A stretch of 64,000 nucleotides of DNA, taken from Microbulbifer sediminum (GTDB lineage Bacteria; Pseudomonadota; Gammaproteobacteria; Pseudomonadales; Cellvibrionaceae). Position numbers and translations under genes: made by a program. How positions within the stretch are numbered: position 1 is the stretch's first letter; each line of letters opens with the position of its first letter. Positions 1 to 8,108 of the stretch are shown in pieces. Below the pieces are notes generated by a model. The model ran no database searches. It saw nothing but the letters and a program-made list of their open reading frames with translations, and was not told where the DNA came from. The stretch spans positions 40,689 to 104,688 of the forward strand of contig NZ_JAJSAP010000012.1 of the NCBI RefSeq assembly GCF_021729035.1. Reading direction: 5' to 3'.

Positions 1-110
1 GTGCCGCGCCCCCGCAACTGCGCCCTCCTCTGGGCATGGCGTCCGGCGGTACTATTCCGCATATCCGCCTGGATGCGTTACTGAACCTGATGTTGGGAGA
101 CCGGCTGTAA
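1..110 (+). CDS. ycjX: YcjX-family ATPase, C-terminal end only (partial)
   Basis: The first 110 bases are the last 35 codons of a gene cut by the window edge; the frame starts at base 3. The tail reads IPHIRLDALLNLMLGDRL before TAA, which resembles the C-terminus of YcjX (DUF463), a P-loop protein of unknown exact role linked to envelope stress. The stop overlaps the start of the next gene by one base (TAATG), and a YcjX-YcjF pair is a standard operon. Identification rests on the short tail plus the neighbour. Confidence 0.75.
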   Translation, partial: AAPPQLRPPLGMASGGTIPHIRLDALLNLMLGDRL

Positions 111-1246
111 TGAACGGTAAGCAGGACAAGGCCCGCCGCAAAACCCGAATTGAACCCGTGGAAGAACCGGAAATGCAGACTGGCGCGAGGGCTTCCACCC
201 GGGTCGAGGACATCGCCGACGCTGATGAGGAACTGCCTCGCTCGATTACCACCGGGGAGTCTCTGCCCGACAGGATCTCCTTTTCCGAACTGCGCGTGCC
301 TTTTTTCCGGTTGCGCTTCTGGAAGCCGGCTCTGGCTGCGGGGCTGGTTCTGGCGACATCTGCGGTTGCCTGGGAGTTGCACCAGTTGTTTGGCTGGGCG
401 ATGGAGCGCCACTGGACACTGGGAGTGCTGGTGGGGGTAATCATTCTGTCGCTGGGGGCGACGATTGCAGCTTCGGTATGGGAGTTTTTCCGCGCTGGCC
501 GGCCCCTGCGTCGCCTGCAGGAGACCCAGGAGTTGGCCGGGGAGTTGCGTGATTGTCGCAGCAATGACGATACCGAAAAATTCCGCGCGCAGTTGCAAGA
601 ACATTTTGACGGCAAACCCCAGGGGGTGTTGTTGGCTCGGGTACTCGATGGGGCGCCCGACTATTACGACAGCAGCGAGTTGCTGCAACACCTGGAGGTG
701 ACATTCCTCGAGGCTCTTGACCAGGAGGCCCTGCGCCGGATCGTCCGTCATGCAACGACAACCGGCGCCCTGGTAGGACTGAGTCCCTTTGCCACGCTCG
801 ACGTATTGGTGGCCTTGCGACAATCACTGCGCATGATCGATGACGTGGCGCAGATATACGGCGTGCGGCCGTCAATGGTGATTCGGTGGAGGCTGTTCAA
901 GAAGGTGCTGGCCCTGGTTGCTTATAGCGGCGCCAGTGAGTATGCCGTCAGTGAACTGTGGCCGGAGCTTGTCGGGGATAGCATGCTGAGTAGCATGTCC
1001 GCCCGGCTTGGCCAGGGTATGGGGGCGAGCCTGTTTATGGGGCGGATTGGCCTGGCTACACTCCAGGCCTGCCGGCCCGTGCCGTTTTCCGAGAAGCAGC
1101 GGCCGCGCCTGGGGGCGCTGACGCGCCGTATAGCCGTCAGCCTGAAGGAGCGTGCGCTGGGTGGCTCGGGATCCGCAGACCTGCAGCGGCAGCTCAGTGA
1201 GGCAGAATTGGCTGCCCGGCGCGCGCGGGATGATCAGGGACAATAG
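110..1246 (+). CDS. ycjF: YcjF-family inner-membrane protein (TIGR01620/DUF697)
   Basis: A 378-residue membrane protein. Residues 1-60 are a charged cytoplasmic segment. Two hydrophobic helices lie at about 75-95 and 105-128, followed by a long soluble domain with a second hydrophobic DUF697-type region around 220-330. Length and layout match the TIGR01620 family, which is nearly always encoded right after ycjX, as here with a TAATG overlap. The biochemical function is not established; in enterobacteria the pair belongs to stress-induced operons. The start is fixed by the translational coupling to ycjX. Confidence 0.85.
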   Translation: MNGKQDKARRKTRIEPVEEPEMQTGARASTRVEDIADADEELPRSITTGESLPDRISFSELRVPFFRLRFWKPALAAGLVLATSAVAWELHQLFGWAMERHWTLGVLVGVIILSLGATIAASVWEFFRAGRPLRRLQETQELAGELRDCRSNDDTEKFRAQLQEHFDGKPQGVLLARVLDGAPDYYDSSELLQHLEVTFLEALDQEALRRIVRHATTTGALVGLSPFATLDVLVALRQSLRMIDDVAQIYGVRPSMVIRWRLFKKVLALVAYSGASEYAVSELWPELVGDSMLSSMSARLGQGMGASLFMGRIGLATLQACRPVPFSEKQRPRLGALTRRIAVSLKERALGGSGSADLQRQLSEAELAARRARDDQGQ

Positions 1247-1265
1247 GGGCAAAGGAGGGCGGTAT

Positions 1266-1817
1266 ATGGGAAACAGGTTGCGTTATGCGGCTGCTGCATG
1301 GGCGTTTGCCCTTGCATGTGCGTCCCCTTCCGCAGAAGTTTTGCACAGCGAGGGCGGGGAGTTTGCCATCCGCAATGAAGTCGATCTGGACGTTCCCAGC
1401 GAAGAGGTCTTTGCGGGCCTTGCCGCACTCCCACAGTGGTGGAGTGCTGATCACAGCTACTCGGGGGACGCGGATAATTTCTCTTTTGATCTGGCTGCCG
1501 GTGGGTGTTTCTGTGAGCGCTGGGGTGGGGCTTCGGTGGAACACCTGCGGGTAATTTACTCCGTGCCCGATCGCGAGGTGCGTTTGCGCGGTGGACTGGG
1601 CCCGTTGCAGGGGTTGCCGGTCAATGGGTTGATGCGATGGCGTATTGTGCCCCGTGGTGCGGGGGCTACGCTGACCTGGGAGTATCGTGTATGGGGAGCC
1701 GCCAGTAACCAGCTGGACCGCATCGCCGGCCCGGTAGACCAGGTTCTCGGTCAGCAGTTGTCGTCGCTTGCTGGATACCTCGGGGAGAAGGCCGGCCACC
1801 AGGTTAGTGGCCGGTGA
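1266..1817 (+). CDS. Exported SRPBCC/polyketide-cyclase-like protein
   Basis: 183 residues. I chose the ATG at 1266, preceded by a strong AGGAGG ribosome site, over an upstream start inside ycjF. Residues 1-22 form a signal peptide ending near ASPSA. The mature part has the pattern of a START/SRPBCC lipid-binding fold: an N-terminal strand (FAIRNEVDLDVPSEEVFAGL), WW at the helix end, and a C-terminal helix. A role in binding a small hydrophobic ligand in the periplasm is possible but is inferred from fold only. It follows ycjF by 19 bases and is probably cotranscribed. Confidence 0.6.
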   Translation: MGNRLRYAAAAWAFALACASPSAEVLHSEGGEFAIRNEVDLDVPSEEVFAGLAALPQWWSADHSYSGDADNFSFDLAAGGCFCERWGGASVEHLRVIYSVPDREVRLRGGLGPLQGLPVNGLMRWRIVPRGAGATLTWEYRVWGAASNQLDRIAGPVDQVLGQQLSSLAGYLGEKAGHQVSGR

Positions 1818-1831
1818 GGGCACCTCAGCGC

Positions 1832-2332
1832 TTACTGGAATTGTTTCTTCATCAGGTAACGCGTGTGATGCTCGTCGACAAGTTCCGCGAGCTGCTGGTA
1901 CCGTTCCTTGATAAAGGGCGTGGGATTGTTTACGCCGTTTTCGTCCGAATACTCCACGCCCTCGCGAACAAGCTGTAGCTCTTTCGCCAGCCCATCGATA
2001 GCGGCCAGGATATTATCGGTCAGCTGACGGTTGTAGAAGGCACTGGTGTTGGCAGTGTCCTGCAGATACTCGTCACACTCCGAGATCCAGCTGGAGCGCT
2101 GCTCGAGGAAGTGGATGGTGTTGCGAATGCCCCCGCGATATTTTGGGTCAAAGTGGTTATTGACGTACTTGCCCAGGCTGCGCATGCCGGTGTCAACGAA
2201 TTGTTGCACCAGGCCGTCGCAATATTTCGGGGTCAGGTATGAAGGGTGTTCCTTGGCGCTCGCTGCACTGGTAAACAGTAGCAGGCAGAGAAACCAGAAA
2301 ACCCGCTGTGAGGCTGAGGTAAAAATATACAT
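1832..2332 (-). CDS. Small exported protein of unknown function
   Basis: 166 residues from the ATG at 2332. A longer frame to 2422 exists, but the shorter start places a clear signal peptide (FWFLCLLLFTSAASA) at the N-terminus. The mature protein is soluble, mostly helical and charged, with Cys in PKYCDGL and SECDEY that could form a disulfide. No family is recognised. It is convergent with the SRPBCC gene and divergent from gorA. Confidence 0.6.
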   Translation of the reverse strand: MYIFTSASQRVFWFLCLLLFTSAASAKEHPSYLTPKYCDGLVQQFVDTGMRSLGKYVNNHFDPKYRGGIRNTIHFLEQRSSWISECDEYLQDTANTSAFYNRQLTDNILAAIDGLAKELQLVREGVEYSDENGVNNPTPFIKERYQQLAELVDEHHTRYLMKKQFQ

Positions 2333-2539
2333 TTTGGACTGCCTATAGTTTCTTCTAGTCGTTAACAGGCTTCTTTTTGTGATAAACATCTCATAAGTAT
2401 CGAATAGCGAGGCTAAAGTCAACGTCTATTAAGAAACAAAAGTCAATTAGGTTCGTTTTGTGCCGGTTCGTGCATTCTACGATCGACCATTACACGGGGT
2501 GGTCCGCGTTTCCAGTTTCAGGAGTAGCAGGAGTTTGTT

Positions 2540-3895
2540 TTGTCAGAATACGATTTTGATCTGTTTGTGATCGGTGCCGGTTCCGGCGGTGTCCGGGCAT
2601 CGCGGATGGCGGCGACGGCCGGTATGCGGGTAGCGGTAGCCGAAGATCGCTATATGGGAGGCACCTGCGTGAATGTTGGCTGTGTGCCGAAGAAGCTGTT
2701 CGTATACGCCAGTGCCTTCAGTGAGGATTTTGAGGATTCGGTCGCTTACGGTTGGCAGCCCGGCGAGCCGACGTTCGACTGGGCCACTCTGCGGGACAAC
2801 AACGCGGCGGAAATCAATCGCCTGAACGGTATCTACCGTAACCTTCTGGCCAACTCCGGTGTGCAGACCTTCGACGGGCGTGCCCGGCTAACCGGTCCCC
2901 ATACAGTCACCGTCGGCGAGGAGGAGTACAGCGCGGAACGTATCCTGGTGGCTACCGGCGGTTGGCCCTTTGTGCCGGATATTCCGGGGCGGGAGTTCGC
3001 CATTACCTCCAATGAGATCTTTGCCCTGCAGTCGTTCCCCCAGCGTATCCTGGTGGTCGGGGGAGGGTATATCGCGGTGGAGTTTGCCGGCATATTTGCG
3101 GGCCTTGGGGCGGAGACGCACCTCTCTTATCGCCGTGACCTGTTCCTGAGGGGGTTTGACCGGGAAATTCGCGAGTTTGCCCGCGGCGAGATTGGCAAAA
3201 AAGGAATTCGCCTGCATTTTAACCATCAGGTCACCGCTATTGAAAAACAGGATGATGGCAGCCTGATGGTGCACTCTGGTGACGGTGCGCCCCTGAATGT
3301 GGATACGGTACTTTTCGCAACCGGGCGCCGGGCGAACACGGCCGGACTGGGATTGGAGGAGCTGGGCGTGGTGATGCACCGGGACGGAACCATCTCCGTC
3401 GATGATAATTTCCGCACCAATGTCCGCTCGATCTACGCCCTGGGGGATGTGACCGGCGAGCCCCAGTTGACGCCGGTCGCCCTTGCGGAGGCGATGGCGC
3501 TGGTCAAGCACCTGCAGACCGGCCAAACGGCGGAGATCGACTACAACAATATCCCCACGGCGGTGTTCTGCCAGCCGAATATCGGGACGGTGGGGCTGTC
3601 CGAGGAGGAGGCGCGGGACTCGGGGATCCCGGTCACCATATTCAAGTCCGAGTTCAGGCCTATGCGCCACACGGTTAGCGGTCGCGATGAGAGAACGCTG
3701 ATGAAGCTGGTGGTGGATTCCAGCACGGACCGGGTACTGGGGGTCCACATGGTGGGGCCTGACGCGGGAGAGATCGTCCAGGGAATGGCCGTAGCCCTGA
3801 AAGCCGGGGCCAGCAAGGCCACCTTCGACCAGACCATTGGTATCCATCCCACGGCAGCAGAGGAATTTGTAACCATGCGTACCCCTTCTGCGTGA
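2540..3895 (+). CDS. gorA: Glutathione-disulfide reductase
   Basis: NADPH-dependent reduction of glutathione disulfide in the cytoplasm. The 451 residues carry an N-terminal FAD-binding GAGSGG (12-17), the redox-active disulfide [13 protein letters not shown] (Cys43, Cys48), a second nucleotide fold [10 protein letters not shown] and the C-terminal catalytic His-Glu pair ([10 protein letters not shown], His about 436). The start is TTG at 2540 behind AGGAGTAGCAGGAG; it reads directly into [11 protein letters not shown], the usual N-terminus. The length is normal. A bidirectional terminator follows. Confidence 0.95.
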   Translation: MSEYDFDLFVIGAGSGGVRASRMAATAGMRVAVAEDRYMGGTCVNVGCVPKKLFVYASAFSEDFEDSVAYGWQPGEPTFDWATLRDNNAAEINRLNGIYRNLLANSGVQTFDGRARLTGPHTVTVGEEEYSAERILVATGGWPFVPDIPGREFAITSNEIFALQSFPQRILVVGGGYIAVEFAGIFAGLGAETHLSYRRDLFLRGFDREIREFARGEIGKKGIRLHFNHQVTAIEKQDDGSLMVHSGDGAPLNVDTVLFATGRRANTAGLGLEELGVVMHRDGTISVDDNFRTNVRSIYALGDVTGEPQLTPVALAEAMALVKHLQTGQTAEIDYNNIPTAVFCQPNIGTVGLSEEEARDSGIPVTIFKSEFRPMRHTVSGRDERTLMKLVVDSSTDRVLGVHMVGPDAGEIVQGMAVALKAGASKATFDQTIGIHPTAAEEFVTMRTPSA

Positions 3896-3940
3896 TTTGC
3901 TGAAAAGAGCGCGGTCCGGATATCGCGATACATCGGCAAT

Positions 3941-3971
3941 AAAAAAGGCGATGCTTGGCATCGCCTTTTTT
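3941..3971. terminator. Bidirectional rho-independent terminator
   Basis: AAAAAAGGCGATGC-TTG-GCATCGCCTTTTTT: a perfect GC-rich stem with an A tract on one side and a T tract on the other. It lies downstream of gorA (plus) and downstream of the minus-strand hpf gene, and could serve both. Confidence 0.9.
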
Positions 3972-4192
3972 GGATGGCCTCCTGCCCGTGGCCGGCACGA
4001 TCGGGTGCCAGGGGGAAATGACCGAATCCTGTTTCCTTCAGGAGTCGCCCCCCCCCCCGGCGTTTGCCCGGGGCCACGGTTGGAGGGGTGTTGAGTTTGT
4101 GGTGTCTTCCTCGGGGCCGACTTCCCTGTCAGTCCTCATTAGAGCCAGGCCTGTACAGCCCAGGTTCTGGCGACCTGAAACCTTTCGGTCTC

Positions 4193-4534
4193 TCAGGCGG
4201 GCCCCTGGTGCCGTTGGGCAATGCGCCGGTTGCTGCGCTCCTTCAGGCAGCGCTCGGCAGACTCGAATGCGGTCTTTACTGCCCGGTGAATGGAGTCGCT
4301 CTCGTTACTGATGGTTACCGGACTGCCGCTGACGGCAAGTTCAACCGAGGCCCGGTATTGCCGGCCTTTGTTTTTATGCTGGTGGGGGGCTTCGAGCACG
4401 ACACGACTCTGTATGATGTCGCCGCAATAACGTTCCAGTTTATGCAGTTTTTTCGATACCGTATCCGCGAGTGCGTCGGACTTGTCGATATCGCGGAACA
4501 CGATGTTATCGTTCGGCGCAATTTTCATGGGCAT
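4193..4534 (-). CDS. hpf: HPF/RaiA-family ribosome hibernation factor
   Basis: Short hibernation-factor-type protein (113 residues) predicted to bind the 30S subunit between A and P sites in starved or stressed cells. The family pattern is visible: a basic helix with KKLHKLERYCGDI, then HKNKGRQYRASVELAV and a second helix IHRAVKTAFESAERCLKE. The GGAGG at 4539-4543 is 3 bases from the first ATG (4534) but 8 bases from a second ATG at 4528, so translation more likely starts at MKIAPND. It is a stand-alone gene, not next to rpoN as in many gammaproteobacteria, so it may be a second copy. Confidence 0.8.
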   Translation of the reverse strand: MPMKIAPNDNIVFRDIDKSDALADTVSKKLHKLERYCGDIIQSRVVLEAPHQHKNKGRQYRASVELAVSGSPVTISNESDSIHRAVKTAFESAERCLKERSNRRIAQRHQGPA

Positions 4535-5072
4535 TTACCTCCAGTTATAAGGGGACCATGCAGGCCGCTTGTGCGGTTTGCCGGGTATAAAAGGAAGGGC
4601 GCCCTTTAGGGAGTAGCTGAGAGCATCGGGACCGGAGGCCAGCGGATTCGCAACGATTATTTCGCCGCTTGCGCGGCCGAGGGTGTTTTACGTCCGGGCT
4701 CCAATTTAACCGGGATCAGCTTTTTGCTCCCTGTTACCCATAATGCTCCCGACAGCAAAAAAATCAAGCGTTGCGAAGGTAAAAATGTCACAAAAATGTG
4801 ACTGGATTTAGCCCGCTCGGGTTGGCGCACAGATGGTTGACGGCACCTCTGTCAGTGACTGCCGGCGGGGTGCCAGTCGTTGCAGTGCTGGCGGGCGCTG
4901 CGTAGAATAGCGGGCCGGCGCCCGTGGCGGGCGCCGCACCAATTTTGGGGAAAACAAGCGATTGCCCGTAAGCAACTGCGTTCCTGCAGTGGCCTGTTTA
5001 TTGCAGCTGCTGCGTTAGTCGATTGACTGGCGGGGAGGCGGGGGCAGGAAGCAAACAATAGGTAACAGGTTC
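4535..5072. other. 538-base intergenic region with promoter and inverted repeats
   Basis: No plausible gene on either strand. It contains the leader of hpf (leftward), a 12-base palindrome AAGGGCGCCCTT at 4595-4606, the repeat GTCAC-N6-GTGAC at 4787-4802, a sigma70-like promoter at 4880-4908 reading rightward, and a 9-bp hairpin at 4916-4936 (CGGCGCCCG, loop TGG, CGGGCGCCG) without a T tract. The last three precede the coiled-coil protein gene and would lie in or before its leader of about 160 bases. Confidence 0.6.
4880..4908 (+). promoter_or_regulatory. Sigma70-like promoter for the exported coiled-coil gene
   Basis: TTGCAG at 4880-4885 and TAGAAT at 4903-4908 with a 17-base spacer, oriented toward the gene at 5073. 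A 9-bp hairpin starts 8 bases downstream of the -10 box, so it would sit at the 5' end of the transcript. Confidence 0.6.
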
Positions 5073-6086
5073 GTGATTATGGTGGTAGCGAGGTACTGCA
5101 AGTGGTTTTGGCTGGCGGTGGTGTTGGGCTGGGGAGCGACTGCCGTCGCCCAGACACAGGCGACGCTGAATGCGGAAAAGAACCGCCTTGCGCGGATGGA
5201 GCAATCGCTGGAAAACCGTATGGTTGAAGCCGAGGATTTCGAGAATGAAGTCCTGGCCTACGATTACAAGCTCGGTGAAGCACGTGATTCCCTTGAGGAG
5301 GCGCGGGAGAACTACGAGCAGAGCCGTATCGAGTTGACTCGCGCCGAGCGGGAGCACAAGCGCGTTGGCGACAGCGACTCTGAGCGCCAGTTACGCAAGG
5401 CGAAACACGCCTTTGAAATGGCCAAACGTGGCGTGGACAGTCGGTCACGGCGGGTGGAGATTATCCAGTCAAACTACGACGAGCTGCAGGCGGAACAAAA
5501 GGAAGTGGAGCAGGCGATAGCCCGCAGCCGCGACCGTATTGCCGCACAGAAGCGCAAGGTGGATGGTCTTGTTACTGCGATGCTGGAAAAAGCCGAGGCA
5601 TCCCGCCGGGCAGCGAAGCTCGCCAAGAGCCAGGCGCCGGTGAAAAAGCCAGAGCTGCCGGAGCCGTCCATGGCAAAAGCCTCCCCAGAGCCGGAGAGCA
5701 GTGATGTGCCGCAGACCCAGAAGCCGGATGAAATCGATGAAGAGCTGCTGGCGTATGTAAAGCGCGAGCGGGCGCGCCTGAAGGAGCTGATGGAAGAAGG
5801 GGGCAAGGGCGAGGGTAAGCATACCTTCAAGTCTCTCACGCTGTCGTCTTCCCGTGGTGAGCGTCACGACTTTGAGTTCCTCGGGCATAACCAGTACCGC
5901 GTTGTGGCGCCTGTGGAGGCTGGCTTGCAGACATACGAGGTCAGCGGGTTCAGCACGTTAAAATTCCGACGCACCATTCCCGGCGAGGATGCGGGCAAAA
6001 ATTATGTATTTGTGCTCGATGCGCGGCGCCTCTCGCGTCCGCGCTTGATCATGTACCCGGAGTACGCCCTGTCTTACCTGGACTGA
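5073..6086 (+). CDS. Exported coiled-coil protein of unknown function
   Basis: 337 residues; GTG start at 5073 or ATG at 5079. Residues 1-26 are a signal peptide (LAVVLGWGATAVAQ). Residues about 30-190 are a nearly uninterrupted charged coiled coil (heptads such as LNAEKNRLARMEQSLENRM). A Pro-rich linker (about 190-225) follows, then a short helix and a compact beta-rich C-terminal domain of about 90 residues (HTFKSLTL to ALSYLD). This resembles the layout of periplasmic adaptor or peptidoglycan-associated proteins, but no family is recognised. It ends at a strong terminator and is probably monocistronic. Confidence 0.65.
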   Translation: MIMVVARYCKWFWLAVVLGWGATAVAQTQATLNAEKNRLARMEQSLENRMVEAEDFENEVLAYDYKLGEARDSLEEARENYEQSRIELTRAEREHKRVGDSDSERQLRKAKHAFEMAKRGVDSRSRRVEIIQSNYDELQAEQKEVEQAIARSRDRIAAQKRKVDGLVTAMLEKAEASRRAAKLAKSQAPVKKPELPEPSMAKASPEPESSDVPQTQKPDEIDEELLAYVKRERARLKELMEEGGKGEGKHTFKSLTLSSSRGERHDFEFLGHNQYRVVAPVEAGLQTYEVSGFSTLKFRRTIPGEDAGKNYVFVLDARRLSRPRLIMYPEYALSYLD

Positions 6087-6103
6087 GTGCCGGGATTGTC
6101 GAC

Positions 6104-6132
6104 GAAAGGCCCGCATCGCGCGGGCTTTTTTT
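6104..6132 (+). terminator. Rho-independent terminator
   Basis: GCCCGC-ATCGC-GCGGGC followed by seven T. It ends the coiled-coil gene; the T tract overlaps the stop codon of the convergent thpR gene. Confidence 0.85.
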
Positions 6133-6796
6133 ATGCCTGCCTGTCGGTACCGGGCGGGGCGCCCTCTCCATCGGCGGGGTCTTGATCGTCCAGCAGGACC
6201 TCAAACAGGGGCGTGTACTGGCTGCCACCAGGCGCCATGTCGCTGCGATAGAGGGCCAGGTGGTTCAGTTGGGCGATGAAGTCCAGTTGCTCTGCAGGGA
6301 AGCGGCCAAACCCCCGGCGGTTGCGCGCCAGGGTAAAATGGGGCCGGAATGCCGCGCTCTCGGGTTTCATGCCCAGTTCGCGCATGAGGTCCCTGCAGCC
6401 GTTATGCAGCCTGTCGAGATCCGGGTTGCTGATAAGCTCTGCTGCCAACAGGCTGGCCCGGGGGCGAGGGAAGGGCCCAAGTGACACTATCCTGGCAGAG
6501 CACGGCCTGGCGATATGGGCCAGCTGCACCAGGCTGCTTTCTATCTTGGGGATCAGGCTCGCGGGTGTCTCGCCCAGAAAGGCCAGTGTCAGGTGCCTGT
6601 TGCTGGCACTGGTCCAGCGTGTCCGGCCCCGGCCAGGTGGCAGCAGGCCCCGTGCGTGACTGCACAGTCCGTCCAGGAAGTGCTGGGTGGCGCTGTCGGG
6701 CTGGATTCCGATAAACAGCCGCGCAGTGTCGTTTCCGGACTCCAGCCGGCCATCGTTTTGCCCTCTCCGCGTCGACATAGAAATCCCTGTATCCAA
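6131..6796 (-). CDS. thpR: RNA 2',3'-cyclic phosphodiesterase (LigT family)
   Basis: Member of the 2H phosphoesterase family; known members hydrolyse 2',3'-cyclic phosphate RNA ends and ligate tRNA halves in vitro. The two H-x-T/S-x signatures are present: HLTLAFLG (about residue 68) and HFTLAR (about 153). With 221 residues it is slightly longer than usual because of an N-terminal extension (MDTGISMSTRRGQ...); starting at the internal Met at 6778 gives a more typical N-terminus. It is divergent from the hsp20 gene, whose promoter lies directly upstream. Confidence 0.85.
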   Translation of the reverse strand: MDTGISMSTRRGQNDGRLESGNDTARLFIGIQPDSATQHFLDGLCSHARGLLPPGRGRTRWTSASNRHLTLAFLGETPASLIPKIESSLVQLAHIARPCSARIVSLGPFPRPRASLLAAELISNPDLDRLHNGCRDLMRELGMKPESAAFRPHFTLARNRRGFGRFPAEQLDFIAQLNHLALYRSDMAPGGSQYTPLFEVLLDDQDPADGEGAPPGTDRQA

Positions 6797-6798
6797 GA

Positions 6799-6826
6799 CT
6801 TGAAATGCGCTCGCGCACCCCTATAT
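6799..6826 (+). promoter_or_regulatory. Sigma32 (heat-shock) promoter of hsp20
   Basis: CTTGAAA at 6799-6805, 13-base spacer, CCCTATAT at 6819-6826. This fits the RpoH consensus CTTGAAA / CCCCATNT with a single mismatch. The predicted transcript starts near 6833, leaving a leader of about 85 bases before the hsp20 start. Confidence 0.8.
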
Positions 6827-6865
6827 CCGTAATACGGGCAGGGCGCTCAGTGAGGCCCCCGCAAC

Positions 6866-6914
6866 GCCCGGTCTACGGACGGGCACATCGTGAATATTGC
6901 TCTGATTCGAGGAT
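6866..6914 (+). promoter_or_regulatory. ROSE-like RNA thermometer in hsp20 leader
   Basis: The leader holds a GC-rich hairpin (GCCCG at 6866-6870 with CGGGC at 6880-6884). A second hairpin has TTGCTC (6897-6902) facing the ribosome site GAGGA (6909-6913): U6898-A6913, G6899 opposite G6912, C6900-G6911, U6901-A6910, C6902-G6909. The UUGCU element with a G opposite a Shine-Dalgarno G is the hallmark of the final hairpin of ROSE elements, which melt on heat shock to free ibpA-type mRNAs. The pairing was worked out by hand. Confidence 0.65.
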
Positions 6915-7397
6915 ATGACAATGCGTAATTTTGATTTTTCTCCGCTTTACCGTTCTGCCATCGGTTTTGATCGCATGGCCAGCCTGTTGGACGGGATGAC
7001 TGCCAGTGAGCAGAACCAGCCCGCGTACCCGCCCTATAACATCGAGCTTACCGGCGATGACAGCTATCGTATCAGTATGGCGGTAGCCGGGTTCGAGAAG
7101 TCCGAGCTGGATATCAAGGTGGAGCAGAATCGCCTGACCGTGAGCGGCAAGCAGTCTGAAGACTCCGGTGATGGGCGTAAATTCCTCCATCGCGGTATCG
7201 CGGCACGGAATTTTGAGCGGCGTTTCCAGCTGGCGGACCACGTGAGAGTGGTGGACGCGAACCTGTCCAATGGGCTGTTGCATATCGAGCTCGTTCGGGA
7301 GATTCCCGAGGCAATGAAACCCCGGTCAATCGAGATCGGTGAAGGTCGCCTGCTGCAGTCCGACCAGAAAAGTGCTGGCGAAGAGCAGGCTGCCTGA
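6915..7397 (+). CDS. ibpA: Small heat-shock protein, Hsp20/IbpA family
   Basis: ATP-independent holdase that keeps unfolding proteins refoldable. The N-terminus MRNFDFSPLYRSAIGFDRM matches IbpA/IbpB. The alpha-crystallin domain spans about residues 35-135 (YNIELTGDDSYRISMAVAGF ... LSNGLLHIELVREIPE), and the C-terminal I-x-I anchor is SIEIG. The ORF start at 6915 is only 1 base after GAGGA; the ATG at 6921 (MRNFDF) has better spacing and matches the family N-terminus, so it is the likelier start. It is controlled by a sigma32 promoter and a candidate thermometer. Confidence 0.9.
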   Translation: MTMRNFDFSPLYRSAIGFDRMASLLDGMTASEQNQPAYPPYNIELTGDDSYRISMAVAGFEKSELDIKVEQNRLTVSGKQSEDSGDGRKFLHRGIAARNFERRFQLADHVRVVDANLSNGLLHIELVREIPEAMKPRSIEIGEGRLLQSDQKSAGEEQAA

Positions 7398-7408
7398 CTC
7401 TTGATCGC

Positions 7409-8044
7409 TTGACTCAGCAATGTCCCCTGTGCGGCAGTGGTGCCGTGCAGGGCTACCATCGGGACAAGTTCCGCCCGTATCACCAGTGCGCTCGATGCGC
7501 ACTGGTATTTGTGCCTGCCGACTTTCATCTCAGTGCCGCTGCGGAACGCGCCTACTACGACCTGCACGAAAATTCCCTGGACGATTCCGGATACCGCCAG
7601 TTCCTTTCCCGCTGCGCCGACCCGCTGCTGGAAGTGCTGCCGCCGGCATCCCGCGGCCTGGATTTTGGCTGTGGCCCCGCACCGCTATTGGCGCGAATGC
7701 TGAGCTCGGCCGGCCACTCCGTCGCCCTCCATGACGCGTATTACGCACCTGGCAGCAGCGTGCTGGAGGAAAGCTTCGATTTTATTGTGGCGACAGAAGT
7801 GGTGGAACATCTCTCTGCGCCGGGTGATGTGCTGGAATTACTCTGGTCGAGGTTGCGCCAGGGTGGGCTGCTCGCGCTGATGACCAAGCTGGTGATCTCG
7901 CCGGAGCGATTCGCCAGTTGGCACTATATCCGCGATCCCACACATATCTGCTTTTTCAGCAAGCACACATTTGCATGGCTTGCGGAACATCTGGGTGCCG
8001 GGCTGGAGTATGCCGATCGGGATGTGGTGTTTCTGCGCAAATAG
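7409..8044 (+). CDS. Zinc-ribbon class I SAM methyltransferase
   Basis: 211 residues starting with TTG at 7409; no ATG precedes in frame. The N-terminus has a four-Cys zinc ribbon (CPLC ... CARC at about residues 5-30). A Rossmann methyltransferase domain follows: motif I LDFGCGPAP at about 89-97, acidic motif VALHDAYY, post-motif FDFIVATEVVEHLSAPGDVL. The substrate cannot be told from sequence. It follows hsp20 by 11 bases and may be cotranscribed. Confidence 0.75.
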   Translation: MTQQCPLCGSGAVQGYHRDKFRPYHQCARCALVFVPADFHLSAAAERAYYDLHENSLDDSGYRQFLSRCADPLLEVLPPASRGLDFGCGPAPLLARMLSSAGHSVALHDAYYAPGSSVLEESFDFIVATEVVEHLSAPGDVLELLWSRLRQGGLLALMTKLVISPERFASWHYIRDPTHICFFSKHTFAWLAEHLGAGLEYADRDVVFLRK

Positions 8045-8108
8045 TGCCGGGGACCGGGCTGGTAACCCTGCAATGCAGGCCCTGGGCGCCGCTCTGGTCC
8101 CCGGGGTT

